Positions 16,604 to 25,694 are shown, numbered from the stretch's first letter. The stretch is DNA of 64,000 bases from an uncultured Methylophilaceae bacterium (GCA_913009235.1 CAJVXS010000002.1:62001-126000); one strand, 5' to 3'. The notes: generated by a model not told the origin, from the letters alone. Program-made: numbers and translations.

Positions 16604-17926
16604 ATGACAGCTGCAAAATTACATCATATCGTTATCGTTGGTGGCGGGGCAGGTGGTTTAGAGCTTGCAACGAGCCTAGGAGACTCGCTTGGAAGGAAAA
16701 GTAAGGCCGCAATCACGCTGATTGATAGTAGTCGTACGCATGTGTGGAAACCATTGTTGCATGAGATTGCTGCGGGTAGTATGGACCCTGATAAGCACGA
16801 ACTAAACTATCTTGCACAAGCGCACTGGCATAATTTTAAATTTCGTTTAGGTCGCATGAGCGGTCTAGACCGAAAGAATAAAGAAGTGCTGCTTGAACCG
16901 TATCATGATGAAGATGGATTTGAAGTAATTCCAGCAAGAAGCATTCCTTACGACAGCTTAGTGATTGCCATTGGTAGTACAACCAATGACTTTAGTGTAA
17001 AAGGCGCAATAGAGCATTCAATTGCATTAGATACACAAGATCAGGCAGAAAAATTCCATCGTAAATTGCATAACTCATTAGTGAGGGCGCAAACACAGGT
17101 GCCACCTATTGCAGCAGGTCAATTAGACGTTGCTATTGTTGGGGCAGGCGCGACAGGTGTTGAGCTAGCTGCCGAGTTACACAATACAACGCGTGAGTTA
17201 GCGGCTTATGGTTTGGATAATGTTGATGCAGAAAAAGACGTCAAGATTTCTATTATCGAAGCTAGTGATCGGTTGTTGCCAGCATTACCAAGAAAGCTAG
17301 CTGATACGGTTGAGTTGGAATTGAAAAAATTGGGTGTGCAAGTTAACACATCTGAACGTGTGACCGAGGTCACGGCTATGGGTGTACGTACGCATAGTGG
17401 TCGGTTCATTCCATCAGAGCTTGTCGTATGGGCAGCAGGGATTAAAGCGCCAGACTTCCTTAAAAATATATCCGGGTTAGAAACGAACAGCATTAATCAA
17501 TTAGTGGTTGAGGAAACGCTGCAAACAACACTAGATGAAGATATTTTTGCATTTGGAGATTGTGCAGCCTGTCAGTGGGTCGGACATACAGCCAATGTGC
17601 CGCCACGAGCGCAAGCAGCGCACCAACAAGCCTCTACATTAGCTAAGACGATGAAGTATAGGGTTGCTGGTAAGAAAAAGCTTCCTGCGTACAAATATAG
17701 AGATTATGGCTCATTGATTAATTTAGGTCGTTACTCAACAGTTGGTAGTTTAATGGGCGCGCTATCTGGTGGTTCTATGTATATAGAAGGGTTAATTGCG
17801 CGGTTGATGTATCGCTCACTTTATCAAATGCACTTAGTTGCATTGCATGGATTTTTCTCTGTATTCCTGCAATCATTAGGGCGATTTATTTCGAGAAGAA
17901 CTGAGTCAAAAGTTAAGCTTCACTAA
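16604..17926 (+). CDS. ndh: Type II NADH:quinone oxidoreductase (NDH-2)
   Basis: NDH-2 passes electrons from NADH to quinone without pumping protons and sits on the inner face of the membrane. The 440 residues contain an N-terminal FAD site (VIVGGGAGGLEL, residues 10-21), a second Rossmann motif for NADH (VAIVGAGATGVELAAEL, about 176-192), the FAD-binding IFAFGDCA block and a C-terminal amphipathic region (MYRSLYQMHLVALHGF) that anchors the enzyme. Next to the xox genes and 8 kb from an NADH-forming formate dehydrogenase, it could recycle NADH from C1 oxidation. It probably has its own promoter because a terminator precedes it. Confidence 0.93.
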   Translation: MTAAKLHHIVIVGGGAGGLELATSLGDSLGRKSKAAITLIDSSRTHVWKPLLHEIAAGSMDPDKHELNYLAQAHWHNFKFRLGRMSGLDRKNKEVLLEPYHDEDGFEVIPARSIPYDSLVIAIGSTTNDFSVKGAIEHSIALDTQDQAEKFHRKLHNSLVRAQTQVPPIAAGQLDVAIVGAGATGVELAAELHNTTRELAAYGLDNVDAEKDVKISIIEASDRLLPALPRKLADTVELELKKLGVQVNTSERVTEVTAMGVRTHSGRFIPSELVVWAAGIKAPDFLKNISGLETNSINQLVVEETLQTTLDEDIFAFGDCAACQWVGHTANVPPRAQAAHQQASTLAKTMKYRVAGKKKLPAYKYRDYGSLINLGRYSTVGSLMGALSGGSMYIEGLIARLMYRSLYQMHLVALHGFFSVFLQSLGRFISRRTESKVKLH

Positions 17927-17957
17927 ATGGAACCTAACTAAATATGAGGCAATTACA

Positions 17958-19124
17958 TTATTCGGGGATGCTAATGTTTCGGTATATGTGATTGATGGTA
18001 CTCATGCTGATAATAATCACAGTGCCAAATACCATCGTGATGGTATTAATATGAATGTCGATGCGTACCATGACTAAGTAAATGCCCAACATAATGAGTA
18101 TGCCAATATGCTCATTGAAGTTTTGTACGGCGATAGAGTGTCCAGACCCAACTAAATGATGCCCTCTGTGCTGCAATAATGCATTGAGTGGTACGACAAA
18201 AAATCCGCTCAATGTGCCAATGAGTAGTAAGATAAAACCAGCCATCATCCAATGTGTTGTAAATATGATAGCAATCACTAATCCGCCCATGACAATGCCT
18301 GCGGGTAATACTTTGACTGACTTCTCTAAAGTAATATATTTTGATGCGAGAAAAGCACCGATTGCAATGCCAACACCGACGGTAGCAATTAGATATGAAG
18401 ACTCTTTAAACGTAAAGTCTAAGGCAAGGATAGCCCAAGTAATCACAACGAATTTAAGCGTGGCGCCAGCACCCCAGAATAGTGTTGTAACAGCTAAGGA
18501 GACCTGCCCTAAGGGGTCTCTCCACAAAGCAAAAAAAGCGTGCGTGAAGTCTTTTAGGATATAATTTAGCGACTTTTGGGCTAGTTTATGGTCAGCTGGC
18601 AGTTTTGGAATGAAGTGGTTGAACATGGCTGCAGCCACATATAAAGCAGCAATAAGCCACATTAACACATCCAAATTCTCACTAGCAAAACCACCCAGTA
18701 TAGCCCCGAGAATAATGGCGATAACAGTAGATCCTTCCATCCAGCCATTGGCTTTAACTAATTGATCGCTAGGTAGCAGTTCAGTCATGATGCCATATTT
18801 TGCTGGAGAGTAAGCAGCTGCGCCAATCCCAACAATTCCGTATGCGAATAATGGGTGCATGCCCAATATCATGGATAGGCAACCAAGTACTTTTACTAGG
18901 TTAGCAAGGAACATCACACTGCCTTTAGGGAAGGCATCTGCAATAGGGCCTACAAAGGGGGCTAAAAGGATATATGAAATAATGAAGAACTGTTGCAAGA
19001 GCGGTGTATGCCATAAGGGAGCAGCAATAGAGGCTAGCATAGCAATAGCTGCAAACAAGAGTGCATTATCAGCCAGTGCAGAGAAAAACTGCGCGATCAA
19101 TATGAAGTGGAATTTTTTAGTCAC
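17958..19124 (-). CDS. lplT: LplT-like lysophospholipid transporter (MFS)
   Basis: A 388-residue major facilitator protein with about 11-12 membrane segments. It matches LplT by the N-terminal segment FHFILIAQFFSALADNALLFA, the GPIADAFPKG loop, AAYSPAKYGIMTELLP and KANGWMEGST. LplT flips lysophosphatidylethanolamine across the inner membrane for re-acylation by Aas; no aas gene is beside it. It is downstream of phoH on the same strand with a 31-bp gap. Confidence 0.88.
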   Translation of the reverse strand: MTKKFHFILIAQFFSALADNALLFAAIAMLASIAAPLWHTPLLQQFFIISYILLAPFVGPIADAFPKGSVMFLANLVKVLGCLSMILGMHPLFAYGIVGIGAAAYSPAKYGIMTELLPSDQLVKANGWMEGSTVIAIILGAILGGFASENLDVLMWLIAALYVAAAMFNHFIPKLPADHKLAQKSLNYILKDFTHAFFALWRDPLGQVSLAVTTLFWGAGATLKFVVITWAILALDFTFKESSYLIATVGVGIAIGAFLASKYITLEKSVKVLPAGIVMGGLVIAIIFTTHWMMAGFILLLIGTLSGFFVVPLNALLQHRGHHLVGSGHSIAVQNFNEHIGILIMLGIYLVMVRIDIHINTITMVFGTVIIISMSTINHIYRNISIPE

Positions 19125-19155
19125 TATGCTAAGCCACCAGATTTTTATGGGTCAT

Positions 19156-20553
19156 TTATAATGCCTCAGCTGCGAAGTCGGCTAAGCGAGAGCGCTCGCC
19201 ACGGATCAATGTCGTATGGCCATTATGTTGCCAGCCTTTGAATCTATCGACTACGTAAGTTAAACCAGAACTACCTTCTGTCAAGTATGGCGTGTCAATT
19301 TGTTCAATATTGCCTAAGCAAACCACTTTTGTCCCTGGCCCTGCACGGGTAATGAGTGTTTTCATTTGTTTGGGAGTTAAATTCTGCGCTTCATCAATAA
19401 TCAAAAATTTATTTAGAAACGTCCGGCCTCGCATGAAATTAAGAGACTTTACTTTTATACGTGTGCGGATAAGGTCTTGTGTTGCCGCTCGACCCCATTC
19501 TCCTGCATCTTCATCCGTTTGGTTTAATACATCTAAATTATCTTCTAAAGCACCCATCCAAGGCGCCATTTTCTCTTCTTCTGTCCCAGGTAGGAAGCCA
19601 ATGTCTTCACCAACTGAAACAGTCACACGGGTCATAATGATTTCAGAGTAGGTTTTTTTATCGAGTGTTTGTGTTAATGCAGCTGCTAATGTCAGTAACG
19701 TTTTACCTGTGCCAGCTTGACCAAGTAGGGTGACGAAATCAACCTCAGGATCCATGAGTAAATTTAAGGCAAAGTTTTGTTCGCGGTTGCGAGCAGTAAT
19801 ACCCCATACATTATGTTTAGGGTTAGTGTGGTCTTGGATGACCTCTAATACCGTGCTGTTATCTTCAACCTTACGGACGATTGCGTGGAACGGTTTCTCA
19901 TAATCATAATAAAGGAACTCATTAATGAGAAAGCTGTTGACTAATGGACCTGAAAGGCGGTAAAACATATTGCCTGACTCTTGCCACGATTCCATGTCTT
20001 TGCTGTGATGATCCCAGAAGTCTTTAGGTAATTCCCTGTTCCCACTATGCAGAAGGTCAGTGTCTTGTAATACTTTATCGTTAAAGTAATCTTCTGCTGC
20101 AAGACCCATTGCACGCGCTTTGATGCGAATGTTAATGTCTTTACTCACCAGAACTACTTCGCGGCAGGTATACTGCTTATGTAGGTGCAGTACGACACTA
20201 ATGATTTGGTTGTCAGCTTTACTGTCGGCTAAGCCTGGTAGGTCGGTATCGACCTGATTGGCTTGTAAAAACAGCCGGCCGGAGACATGCCTATTGCCTT
20301 GAATGGCTAGTGGGCAGCCCTTTTCTAAATCAATTAAATCAGTGCCGACAATTTCCTCCAAATAACGGCTGGCTTGCCTTGCATTTCGGGCAACCTCTGT
20401 GAGCCCTCTTTTATTGTTATCTAGCTCTTCTAGCGTCACCATCGGCAAAAAGATATCGTGCTCTTCAAATCGAAAGAGTGACGATGGGTCATGCATCAAT
20501 ACATTAGTATCGAGGACAAAGAATTTTGCGCTTGCCGAGTTCTTTTTTGTCAT
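19156..20553 (-). CDS. PIN-PhoH fusion ATPase
   Basis: A 465-residue protein with an N-terminal PIN domain (residues 10-140, FFVLDTNVLMHDP with Asp15, and later SKDINIRIKARA) joined to a PhoH ATPase domain (Walker A GQAGTGKT near residue 280, Walker B FLIIDEAQN, then LGNIEQID). The PhoH2 class combines RNase and RNA helicase activity in characterised actinobacterial members; whether this one does is inference. It starts a minus-strand run with lplT and follows bcp by 29 bp, so the three may be co-transcribed. Confidence 0.92.
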   Translation of the reverse strand: MTKKNSASAKFFVLDTNVLMHDPSSLFRFEEHDIFLPMVTLEELDNNKRGLTEVARNARQASRYLEEIVGTDLIDLEKGCPLAIQGNRHVSGRLFLQANQVDTDLPGLADSKADNQIISVVLHLHKQYTCREVVLVSKDINIRIKARAMGLAAEDYFNDKVLQDTDLLHSGNRELPKDFWDHHSKDMESWQESGNMFYRLSGPLVNSFLINEFLYYDYEKPFHAIVRKVEDNSTVLEVIQDHTNPKHNVWGITARNREQNFALNLLMDPEVDFVTLLGQAGTGKTLLTLAAALTQTLDKKTYSEIIMTRVTVSVGEDIGFLPGTEEEKMAPWMGALEDNLDVLNQTDEDAGEWGRAATQDLIRTRIKVKSLNFMRGRTFLNKFLIIDEAQNLTPKQMKTLITRAGPGTKVVCLGNIEQIDTPYLTEGSSGLTYVVDRFKGWQHNGHTTLIRGERSRLADFAAEAL

Positions 20554-20582
20554 AGGTTTTCTTTAGAGAATAATTAAAAAGA

Positions 20583-21038
20583 TTAAATTGATTTCACGAA
20601 TGCCAGCACCTCTTCTACATGGCCTGCCACTTTTACTTTACGCCACTCTTGGATAAGCACACCATCTTTATTGATCACAAAAGTGCTTCTTTGGATGCCA
20701 CGCACTTGTTTGCCATACATATTTTTCATTTTGATGACATCGAAAATTTGGCAGGCCTTTTCCTCAGCATCTGATAGCAGTTCAAATGGGAAGCCAAACT
20801 TTGCTTTAAAATTCTCATGAGATTTAAGGCTGTCACGAGAAACGCCGACTATTTCGGTATTGGCTGCTTGGAATTCACTATAGAAGTCTCTGAACTGCAT
20901 ACCTTGTGTTGTACATCCGGGCGTCGAGTCTTTTGGATAAAAGTAGATAATTAGGTTTTTGCCAATATAGTCAGATAGTTTAAAGGAATGACCGCTAGTT
21001 GCAGGGAGTTTGAAATCAGAAATAGTTTTATTGAGCAT
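20583..21038 (-). CDS. bcp: Thioredoxin-dependent thiol peroxidase Bcp/PrxQ, probably 1-Cys type
   Basis: Bcp reduces hydrogen peroxide and organic peroxides with electrons from thioredoxin. The 151 residues match the PrxQ family: FYPKDSTPGCTTQG with peroxidatic Cys42, GVSRDSLKSHENF and STFVINKDGV. The usual resolving cysteine five residues later is Met47, and the only other cysteine is Cys96, so the enzyme probably works in a 1-Cys mode. It is the first gene upstream of phoH on the minus strand. Confidence 0.95.
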   Translation of the reverse strand: MLNKTISDFKLPATSGHSFKLSDYIGKNLIIYFYPKDSTPGCTTQGMQFRDFYSEFQAANTEIVGVSRDSLKSHENFKAKFGFPFELLSDAEEKACQIFDVIKMKNMYGKQVRGIQRSTFVINKDGVLIQEWRKVKVAGHVEEVLAFVKSI

Positions 21039-21216
21039 AAATCTTTATAGTTGGTTCTTTGTGTATACAGTTCTATTGTTGTAAAGATTAAGAGTTAATG
21101 CAAGTATATTCGCAATTACTTTCAATCATGCTGGTTTTATTTTTTGCGGGTATTTCAATGCGCTTATTACGGAAAGGATAGTGTGATTTCCATCCCTTTT
21201 GACTGGATTGCTGACA

Positions 21217-21978
21217 TTAGCCATTGGCTAGCTTAAAGCTGATTGGTACAGCGATGTTAAATAAACTGCCTGCTAGCGCTTTGGGCGGTGCTGGGAATGG
21301 TGCCGCTTTTTTTGCCATGGATAAAGCGCGTCTGTCCAAAGCCTTATGACCACTACTTTCACGAACGCTCGTTGAGATTACATTGCCATTGCTATCAATT
21401 TTAATGTCTAGTAATACTGTGCCTTGCCAGCCCCGTCTTTGCGCTATTTTTGGGTATGATTTATGTTGTGCAAATGCCCGTCCCAATAGCTTGCTATACG
21501 CGTTTGTAGCAGCATTGATATCGGCTTGACTCGGCCCAGGCGGGGGTGGTGGGGGTTCAATAGGGGTTGGCGGCACAATGACTTCTGGTGCTTTCTCAGC
21601 TGTTGGTTGTACTGCAACCATCTGTTGAGCCACTTCAGGTTTTTTGATTGGAATAAGTGTTGGCTTGACAATTGGCTTTGGCTTGACAATTGGCTTTGGC
21701 TTGACAATTGGCTTTGGCTTGACAATTGGCTTTGGCTTTGGCTTGACAATTGGCTTTGGTGGCTCAGGAATATCAATAGGCGGTAATGGCGCTGCAACAG
21801 GTGCTGGTGGAGCGGGTTGTTGTAACTCTATTTTTAGCACCTGTGGCTTCTTTGGTTCGGCAGGGAAGTCAAAGCTTGGCACAACGACAGCGATGAGCAC
21901 ATGTAACAGCATTGAGGCAGTAACCGCCCAAATAATGCTATTTTCGTCAAGCCAGGAGTTGTTAACTGAAAGTTCCAA
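21217..21978 (-). CDS. tonB: TonB energy transducer
   Basis: TonB carries the proton-motive force from ExbB/ExbD to outer-membrane receptors. The 253-residue protein has an N-terminal membrane anchor (residues 15-34), a Pro/Lys-rich spacer made of KPKPIV repeats and a TonB C-terminal domain with RRGWQGTVLLDI, VRESSGHKALDRRAL and the final FKLANG. The start is a TTG with no strong ribosome site, so the exact N-terminus is uncertain. exbB and exbD are not adjacent. In methylotrophs a TonB route imports lanthanides; a link to XoxF here is speculation. Confidence 0.92.
   Translation of the reverse strand: MELSVNNSWLDENSIIWAVTASMLLHVLIAVVVPSFDFPAEPKKPQVLKIELQQPAPPAPVAAPLPPIDIPEPPKPIVKPKPKPIVKPKPIVKPKPIVKPKPIVKPTLIPIKKPEVAQQMVAVQPTAEKAPEVIVPPTPIEPPPPPPGPSQADINAATNAYSKLLGRAFAQHKSYPKIAQRRGWQGTVLLDIKIDSNGNVISTSVRESSGHKALDRRALSMAKKAAPFPAPPKALAGSLFNIAVPISFKLANG
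21662..21757. repeat. 18-bp tandem repeat coding the TonB KPKPIV spacer
   Basis: Five exact copies of the unit GGCTTGACAATTGGCTTT occur: four head to tail at 21662-21733 and one at 21740-21757 after an extra 6 bases. On the coding strand each adds Lys-Pro-Lys-Pro-Ile-Val. The DNA identity suggests recent slippage expansion, which would change the spacer length in the periplasm. Confidence 0.95.
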
Positions 21979-22093
21979 AGTAAGGTGCCAGAGTAAGGTA
22001 CTGTGAAAAGGTAAGCCTTTGATTATACTATGGCTAGCCTTGGTTTGTTAAGACGATAAACTAGTTTTTATAAACCATATTACTAACCTTATG

Positions 22094-23356
22094 TTAAATA
22101 ACCCCTTCAAATGCTTGGATATCGACGATAGTTCCTGCTTCACAATGCCCAATGGTTTCATTTAGCACAATGAAACAGTTGGATTGACTCATGCTGCTTA
22201 ATATCCCAGAGCCTTGATTCGCTAATGGCTTGACTTTCCATAAACCACTTTCTTCAAATAAGATGCCGCGTTGAAATTCTGTGCGTCCTTTTGCTTTTTT
22301 AATTGGCGCTGTGCATTCGACTTTAAACATCGGGGTAGTTTTGGCTGTATTGCCCATCAGCGTTAATAACCCTTGGCGTACAAATTGATAAAACGTCACC
22401 ATGGTGGAAACAGGGTTGCCAGGCAGCCCAAAGTAATGCGCGTTACCTACTTTTCCATAGGCCAGGGGGCGGCCTGGCTTCATATTGATTTTCCAAAACA
22501 ACACTTCACCATGTTTGCTCAGTAGTAATTTCATGTAGTCTGCTTCCCCAACGGATACACCACCACTGGTTAACACGACATCATGTTCGTCAGCGGCTTT
22601 TAGTAGGGTTGCTTCTAGCAATTCAGGCCGGTCTGGAACAACGCCAAAGTCTGTAATGGACACGTTTAATTGACTGAGCATGCCATAAATCGTGTAACGG
22701 TTGCTGTCATAAATCTGCCCTTGTTCCAGCGGGTTTCCGACGCTGACTAATTCATCGCCAGTGCTAAAGAACGCAACTTTTAATTGGCGCCGGACAGCAA
22801 TATTGGCAACGCCCAAAGAGGCCAATAAGCCTAAGTCGGCAGCTTGCATTTGATGGCCTTTATTCAGGACGGTACCACCGAGCTTTAAATCCTCGCCTGC
22901 TAATCGCACATTAGAACCGGCTGCTGGTACTTTTAATACATTGATGTATTCACCTTTGTTGACAGTTCTTTCTTGCATGACCACTGTATCAGCCCCTTTA
23001 GGAATCACAGCGCCGGTCATGATTTTGACGCATTCGATGGCTTTTACTTCGCCATCAAATGGCCTTCCCGCAAATGCGGTACCAATGATTTTAATCATTT
23101 TGATGCCATCACTATGTTTAAAAGCAAAGCCATCCATGGCGCTATTATTATGATTGGGCACGTTGTTCGGTGACACAACATCTCTTGCAAGAATACGACC
23201 TAAACTCTCACGAATCGGTAAAGTTTCAGTTTCTGTTACTGGTGTTAAAAACTGTTGAATAAATGCACGCGCCTGTTTAACTGACATGGCATTAGGGTCG
23301 TAATCATCCATGCAGCTTGGGTTGGTGGCGAGTTGTTTTAATGTCGCTTTAGTCAT
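22094..23356 (-). CDS. moeA: Molybdopterin molybdenumtransferase MoeA
   Basis: MoeA inserts molybdate into adenylylated molybdopterin to form Moco. The 420 residues show the family order: the N-terminal domain, NHNNSAMDGFA, IMTGAVIPKGADTVVMQE, then the MoCF-binding GGVSVGEADY, the FWKINMKPGRPLAYG segment, FGLPGNPVSTMVTF and a C-terminal domain. Its start overlaps the end of mobB by 8 bp, indicating translational coupling. It is the last gene of the moaA to moeA operon. Confidence 0.95.
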   Translation of the reverse strand: MTKATLKQLATNPSCMDDYDPNAMSVKQARAFIQQFLTPVTETETLPIRESLGRILARDVVSPNNVPNHNNSAMDGFAFKHSDGIKMIKIIGTAFAGRPFDGEVKAIECVKIMTGAVIPKGADTVVMQERTVNKGEYINVLKVPAAGSNVRLAGEDLKLGGTVLNKGHQMQAADLGLLASLGVANIAVRRQLKVAFFSTGDELVSVGNPLEQGQIYDSNRYTIYGMLSQLNVSITDFGVVPDRPELLEATLLKAADEHDVVLTSGGVSVGEADYMKLLLSKHGEVLFWKINMKPGRPLAYGKVGNAHYFGLPGNPVSTMVTFYQFVRQGLLTLMGNTAKTTPMFKVECTAPIKKAKGRTEFQRGILFEESGLWKVKPLANQGSGILSSMSQSNCFIVLNETIGHCEAGTIVDIQAFEGVI

Positions 23357-23879
23357 GTGTCGCTTGTATCCAATCCATTATAAAGGTACAGATTACTTCC
23401 GTGTCGTTAAGTGCTAATTGCGGTTTAGTGCAAGCGATCACTTCGTCGCAAGCTACAGCAATAATATTTGGGTCATCTTCAGCTAGCAAAGGCAAGCCTA
23501 AGCTAGGGCGGTGTATTTCAATTTTGGGAATCCGTGCTTGTTTAAAGCCTTCTACTAAAATCAAATCAGCATAAGTATTATTTAATTGTTCAAGTAACGA
23601 TATTAAATCCGCTTCGCCACTGTCATCTGGCGTTCGTTGCATCTCTGTCATTAACGCCCAGCGCTTGCCGGATGCAATCAATGTTTGTACAGCACCAGCT
23701 TCACGAATGTTGTAACTATCCTTACCTGAATGGTCAATATCGAACTTATGATGCGCATGCTTAATCACTGAAACACGGATATCGTATTTTGCTAACGCGG
23801 GCAGAAGCCGTGTAATGGCAGTTGTTTTTCCAGCATTGCTGCCTGCTGCAACAATGCCTAAAATTGGTGTCTTATGCAT
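23349..23879 (-). CDS. mobB: Molybdopterin-guanine dinucleotide biosynthesis protein MobB
   Basis: MobB is a GTP-binding adaptor that helps MobA make MGD. The 176 residues start with a P-loop (VAAGSNAGKTT, residues 10-20), followed by IKHAHHKFDIDHSGKDSY and the Walker-B-like DLILVEGFK, all diagnostic of MobB. Both ends overlap its neighbours (8 bp each with mobA and moeA), so the genes are translated in a coupled way. Confidence 0.95.
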   Translation of the reverse strand: MHKTPILGIVAAGSNAGKTTAITRLLPALAKYDIRVSVIKHAHHKFDIDHSGKDSYNIREAGAVQTLIASGKRWALMTEMQRTPDDSGEADLISLLEQLNNTYADLILVEGFKQARIPKIEIHRPSLGLPLLAEDDPNIIAVACDEVIACTKPQLALNDTEVICTFIMDWIQATHD

Positions 23880-24459
23880 CCGCTAGCTTTAAAGCTAAAG
23901 CTTCCAGCTCTTCAAATGTATTTAAGTTTACAAAAGCTTCGCTAACCTCATTAAATTCAACCTCGATATATTGTAGGCTTTTTTGCCAAGCACTTACTTT
24001 GCGCTCGCCTTGATCTATATAAGATAATAATGAAGGTAATACAGACTTCCTCATTAAGCAAAATACAGGGTGAGTATGGCCTGCGCTTTTAGCGACAGCA
24101 ATATCAGCCGACTTATCGGTTAATGTGTTTATTAACCGCTCGACCAAGTCATCCGGCAGAAGCGGTGAGTCACATGGAACTGTTAATATATAATCGTGCT
24201 CCCCATTTTTTAAGCCCAATACAAAACCAGCTAAAGGGCCGATAAAGTGAGTATGCTCATCTTGCAATATTGGTAAATCAAACGCCGTATATTGTTCAAT
24301 CTGGAGGTTGGCATTAATCAGCACCTCATCTACCTGCGGTGCTAAACGTTCAATGACGTGCTGTACTAGCGGTTTATTTTGAAGTCGGACTAAGCCCTTG
24401 CCTGCACCGCCCATGCGATTGGCTTGTCCGCCTGCTAATATGATTGCAGAAACACCCAT
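23872..24459 (-). CDS. mobA: Molybdenum cofactor guanylyltransferase MobA
   Basis: MobA joins GMP to Moco to give MGD, the form needed by formate dehydrogenase. The 195-residue protein has the nucleotidyltransferase start AIILAGGQANRMGGAGKGL, the TVPCDSPLLP metal-binding block near residue 100 and the HPVFCLM segment. It begins immediately after the preceding 35-codon gene and overlaps mobB by 8 bp. Confidence 0.96.
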   Translation of the reverse strand: MGVSAIILAGGQANRMGGAGKGLVRLQNKPLVQHVIERLAPQVDEVLINANLQIEQYTAFDLPILQDEHTHFIGPLAGFVLGLKNGEHDYILTVPCDSPLLPDDLVERLINTLTDKSADIAVAKSAGHTHPVFCLMRKSVLPSLLSYIDQGERKVSAWQKSLQYIEVEFNEVSEAFVNLNTFEELEALALKLADA

Positions 24460-24567
24460 TTAAGCTTTCTCCCAAGGCAGGTCTCTGCAGCCATTAACAA
24501 TTTTTAGTACCTCTGTATATCTAAGGGGTTGGGCTGCCCAGCTTTTCATGTCTTCTTTTGAGGGCAT
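24460..24567 (-). CDS. 35-residue protein between moaA and mobA
   Basis: A short gene with an ATG at 24567 preceded by AAAGGA at a normal distance, fitting exactly into the gap between moaA (16 bp away) and mobA (its stop abuts the mobA ATG). The protein is helical in character: MPSKEDMKSWAAQPLRYTEV, then a second segment ending LPWEKA. The pattern of an aromatic/LxEVLxIV helix followed by a terminal PWE resembles the short KPWE domain of peroxin-related and small bacterial proteins, but the match is weak. The good ribosome site and perfect packing argue that it is real. No function is assigned. Confidence 0.6.
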   Translation of the reverse strand: MPSKEDMKSWAAQPLRYTEVLKIVNGCRDLPWEKA

Positions 24568-24583
24568 ATATTTCCTTTGTGTT

Positions 24584-25597
24584 TTAACCGCCTGTATGAG
24601 ACATGAAACGTACAACAGCTGGTGCAGCGCGTTGCAAATCAAAATCATGCCCTTTGGGTTTGACTTTCATGCTGTTTATAATAGCCTCGATAAGTGGCGT
24701 ATCATCGTTTCGATGTTCCCGTAATAATGGCATTAATTCAACTTTATCTTCTTGACCTAAGCATAAGTAAAGTTCGCCTTTGCAAGTGATGCGCACACGG
24801 TTACAGTTCTCGCAAAAGTTATGACTATGCGGTGAGATAAAGCCAACTTTTGTGTGTGTGTCGGCGACATGCCAGTACTTTGCAGGGCCACCTGTTGACT
24901 CTGTACTTGGTAGTAGCGAGTACTTGCTTTTAAGTAGGTTTAATGTATCCGTATTACTCACAAAGGTACTCTCACGGGAGTGGTTCACATCGCCGAGTGG
25001 CATTTCTTCGATAAAGCTAATATCAATGTGTTTATCAATAGCAAACTGCACCAAATCAAAAGCCTCGTCATCATTGGTTCCGCGCATTAACACCGTGTTG
25101 AGCTTGATGCCTTCAAAGCCTGTTGCAATGGCACTATCAATCCCTGCGAGCACTTTTTTTAAATCACCTGTTCGGGTGATGGCTTTAAAGCGTTTAGGAT
25201 TCAGGCTGTCGACTGAAATATTAATGCGTTTTACACCAGCTTGTTTTAACGACTCTGACTGTTTGCTGAGTTGGCTGCCATTAGTCGTTATCACCAATTC
25301 ATCTAAACCCTCTAATTGACCAATCTCTTCAAATAACCACAGCGCATTTTTGCGTACTAAAGGTTCGCCGCCAGTGATACGTACTTTTGTAACGCCAAGC
25401 TGGACAAATACGTTAACAATACGTGCGCACTCCTCTAGACTAAGGACTTCATTACGAGGCAAAAATGTCATGTCTTCTGCCATGCAATATAGGCAACGGA
25501 AGTCGCAACGGTCGGTAATGGAGATGCGAATATAGTCGACCTGTCTACCGAATTGGTCTATTAGTTTATGCGGTTGTTTATTTGGAGCTGTAATCAT
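24584..25597 (-). CDS. moaA: GTP 3',8-cyclase MoaA
   Basis: MoaA is the radical SAM enzyme that starts molybdenum cofactor synthesis, turning GTP into 3',8-cyclo-GTP with MoaC as partner. The 337 residues have the radical SAM cluster Cys31, Cys35, Cys38, the GGEPL motif, the second 4Fe-4S cluster Cys262, Cys265, Cys279 and the C-terminal Gly-Gly that activates the enzyme. It heads the moaA-orf-mobA-mobB-moeA operon and is divergent from fdsG, whose enzyme uses the cofactor. moaC, moaD and moaE are not in this window. Confidence 0.97.
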   Translation of the reverse strand: MITAPNKQPHKLIDQFGRQVDYIRISITDRCDFRCLYCMAEDMTFLPRNEVLSLEECARIVNVFVQLGVTKVRITGGEPLVRKNALWLFEEIGQLEGLDELVITTNGSQLSKQSESLKQAGVKRINISVDSLNPKRFKAITRTGDLKKVLAGIDSAIATGFEGIKLNTVLMRGTNDDEAFDLVQFAIDKHIDISFIEEMPLGDVNHSRESTFVSNTDTLNLLKSKYSLLPSTESTGGPAKYWHVADTHTKVGFISPHSHNFCENCNRVRITCKGELYLCLGQEDKVELMPLLREHRNDDTPLIEAIINSMKVKPKGHDFDLQRAAPAVVRFMSHTGG

Positions 25598-25694
25598 ATA
25601 CAGAATAGGGATGTTGTTTGGTTGGTTAGCCGTTATTTTAAGCCCTTTTCAGGGTTTAACAACAATAGTTTTAGGTATATGATAGCGTAAAATC

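Noticed and set aside
21526-21786. Plus-strand frame with repeated LDNW units
   Set aside because: It is the antisense reading of the tonB KPKPIV repeat; the periodicity comes from the repeat, and TonB explains it.
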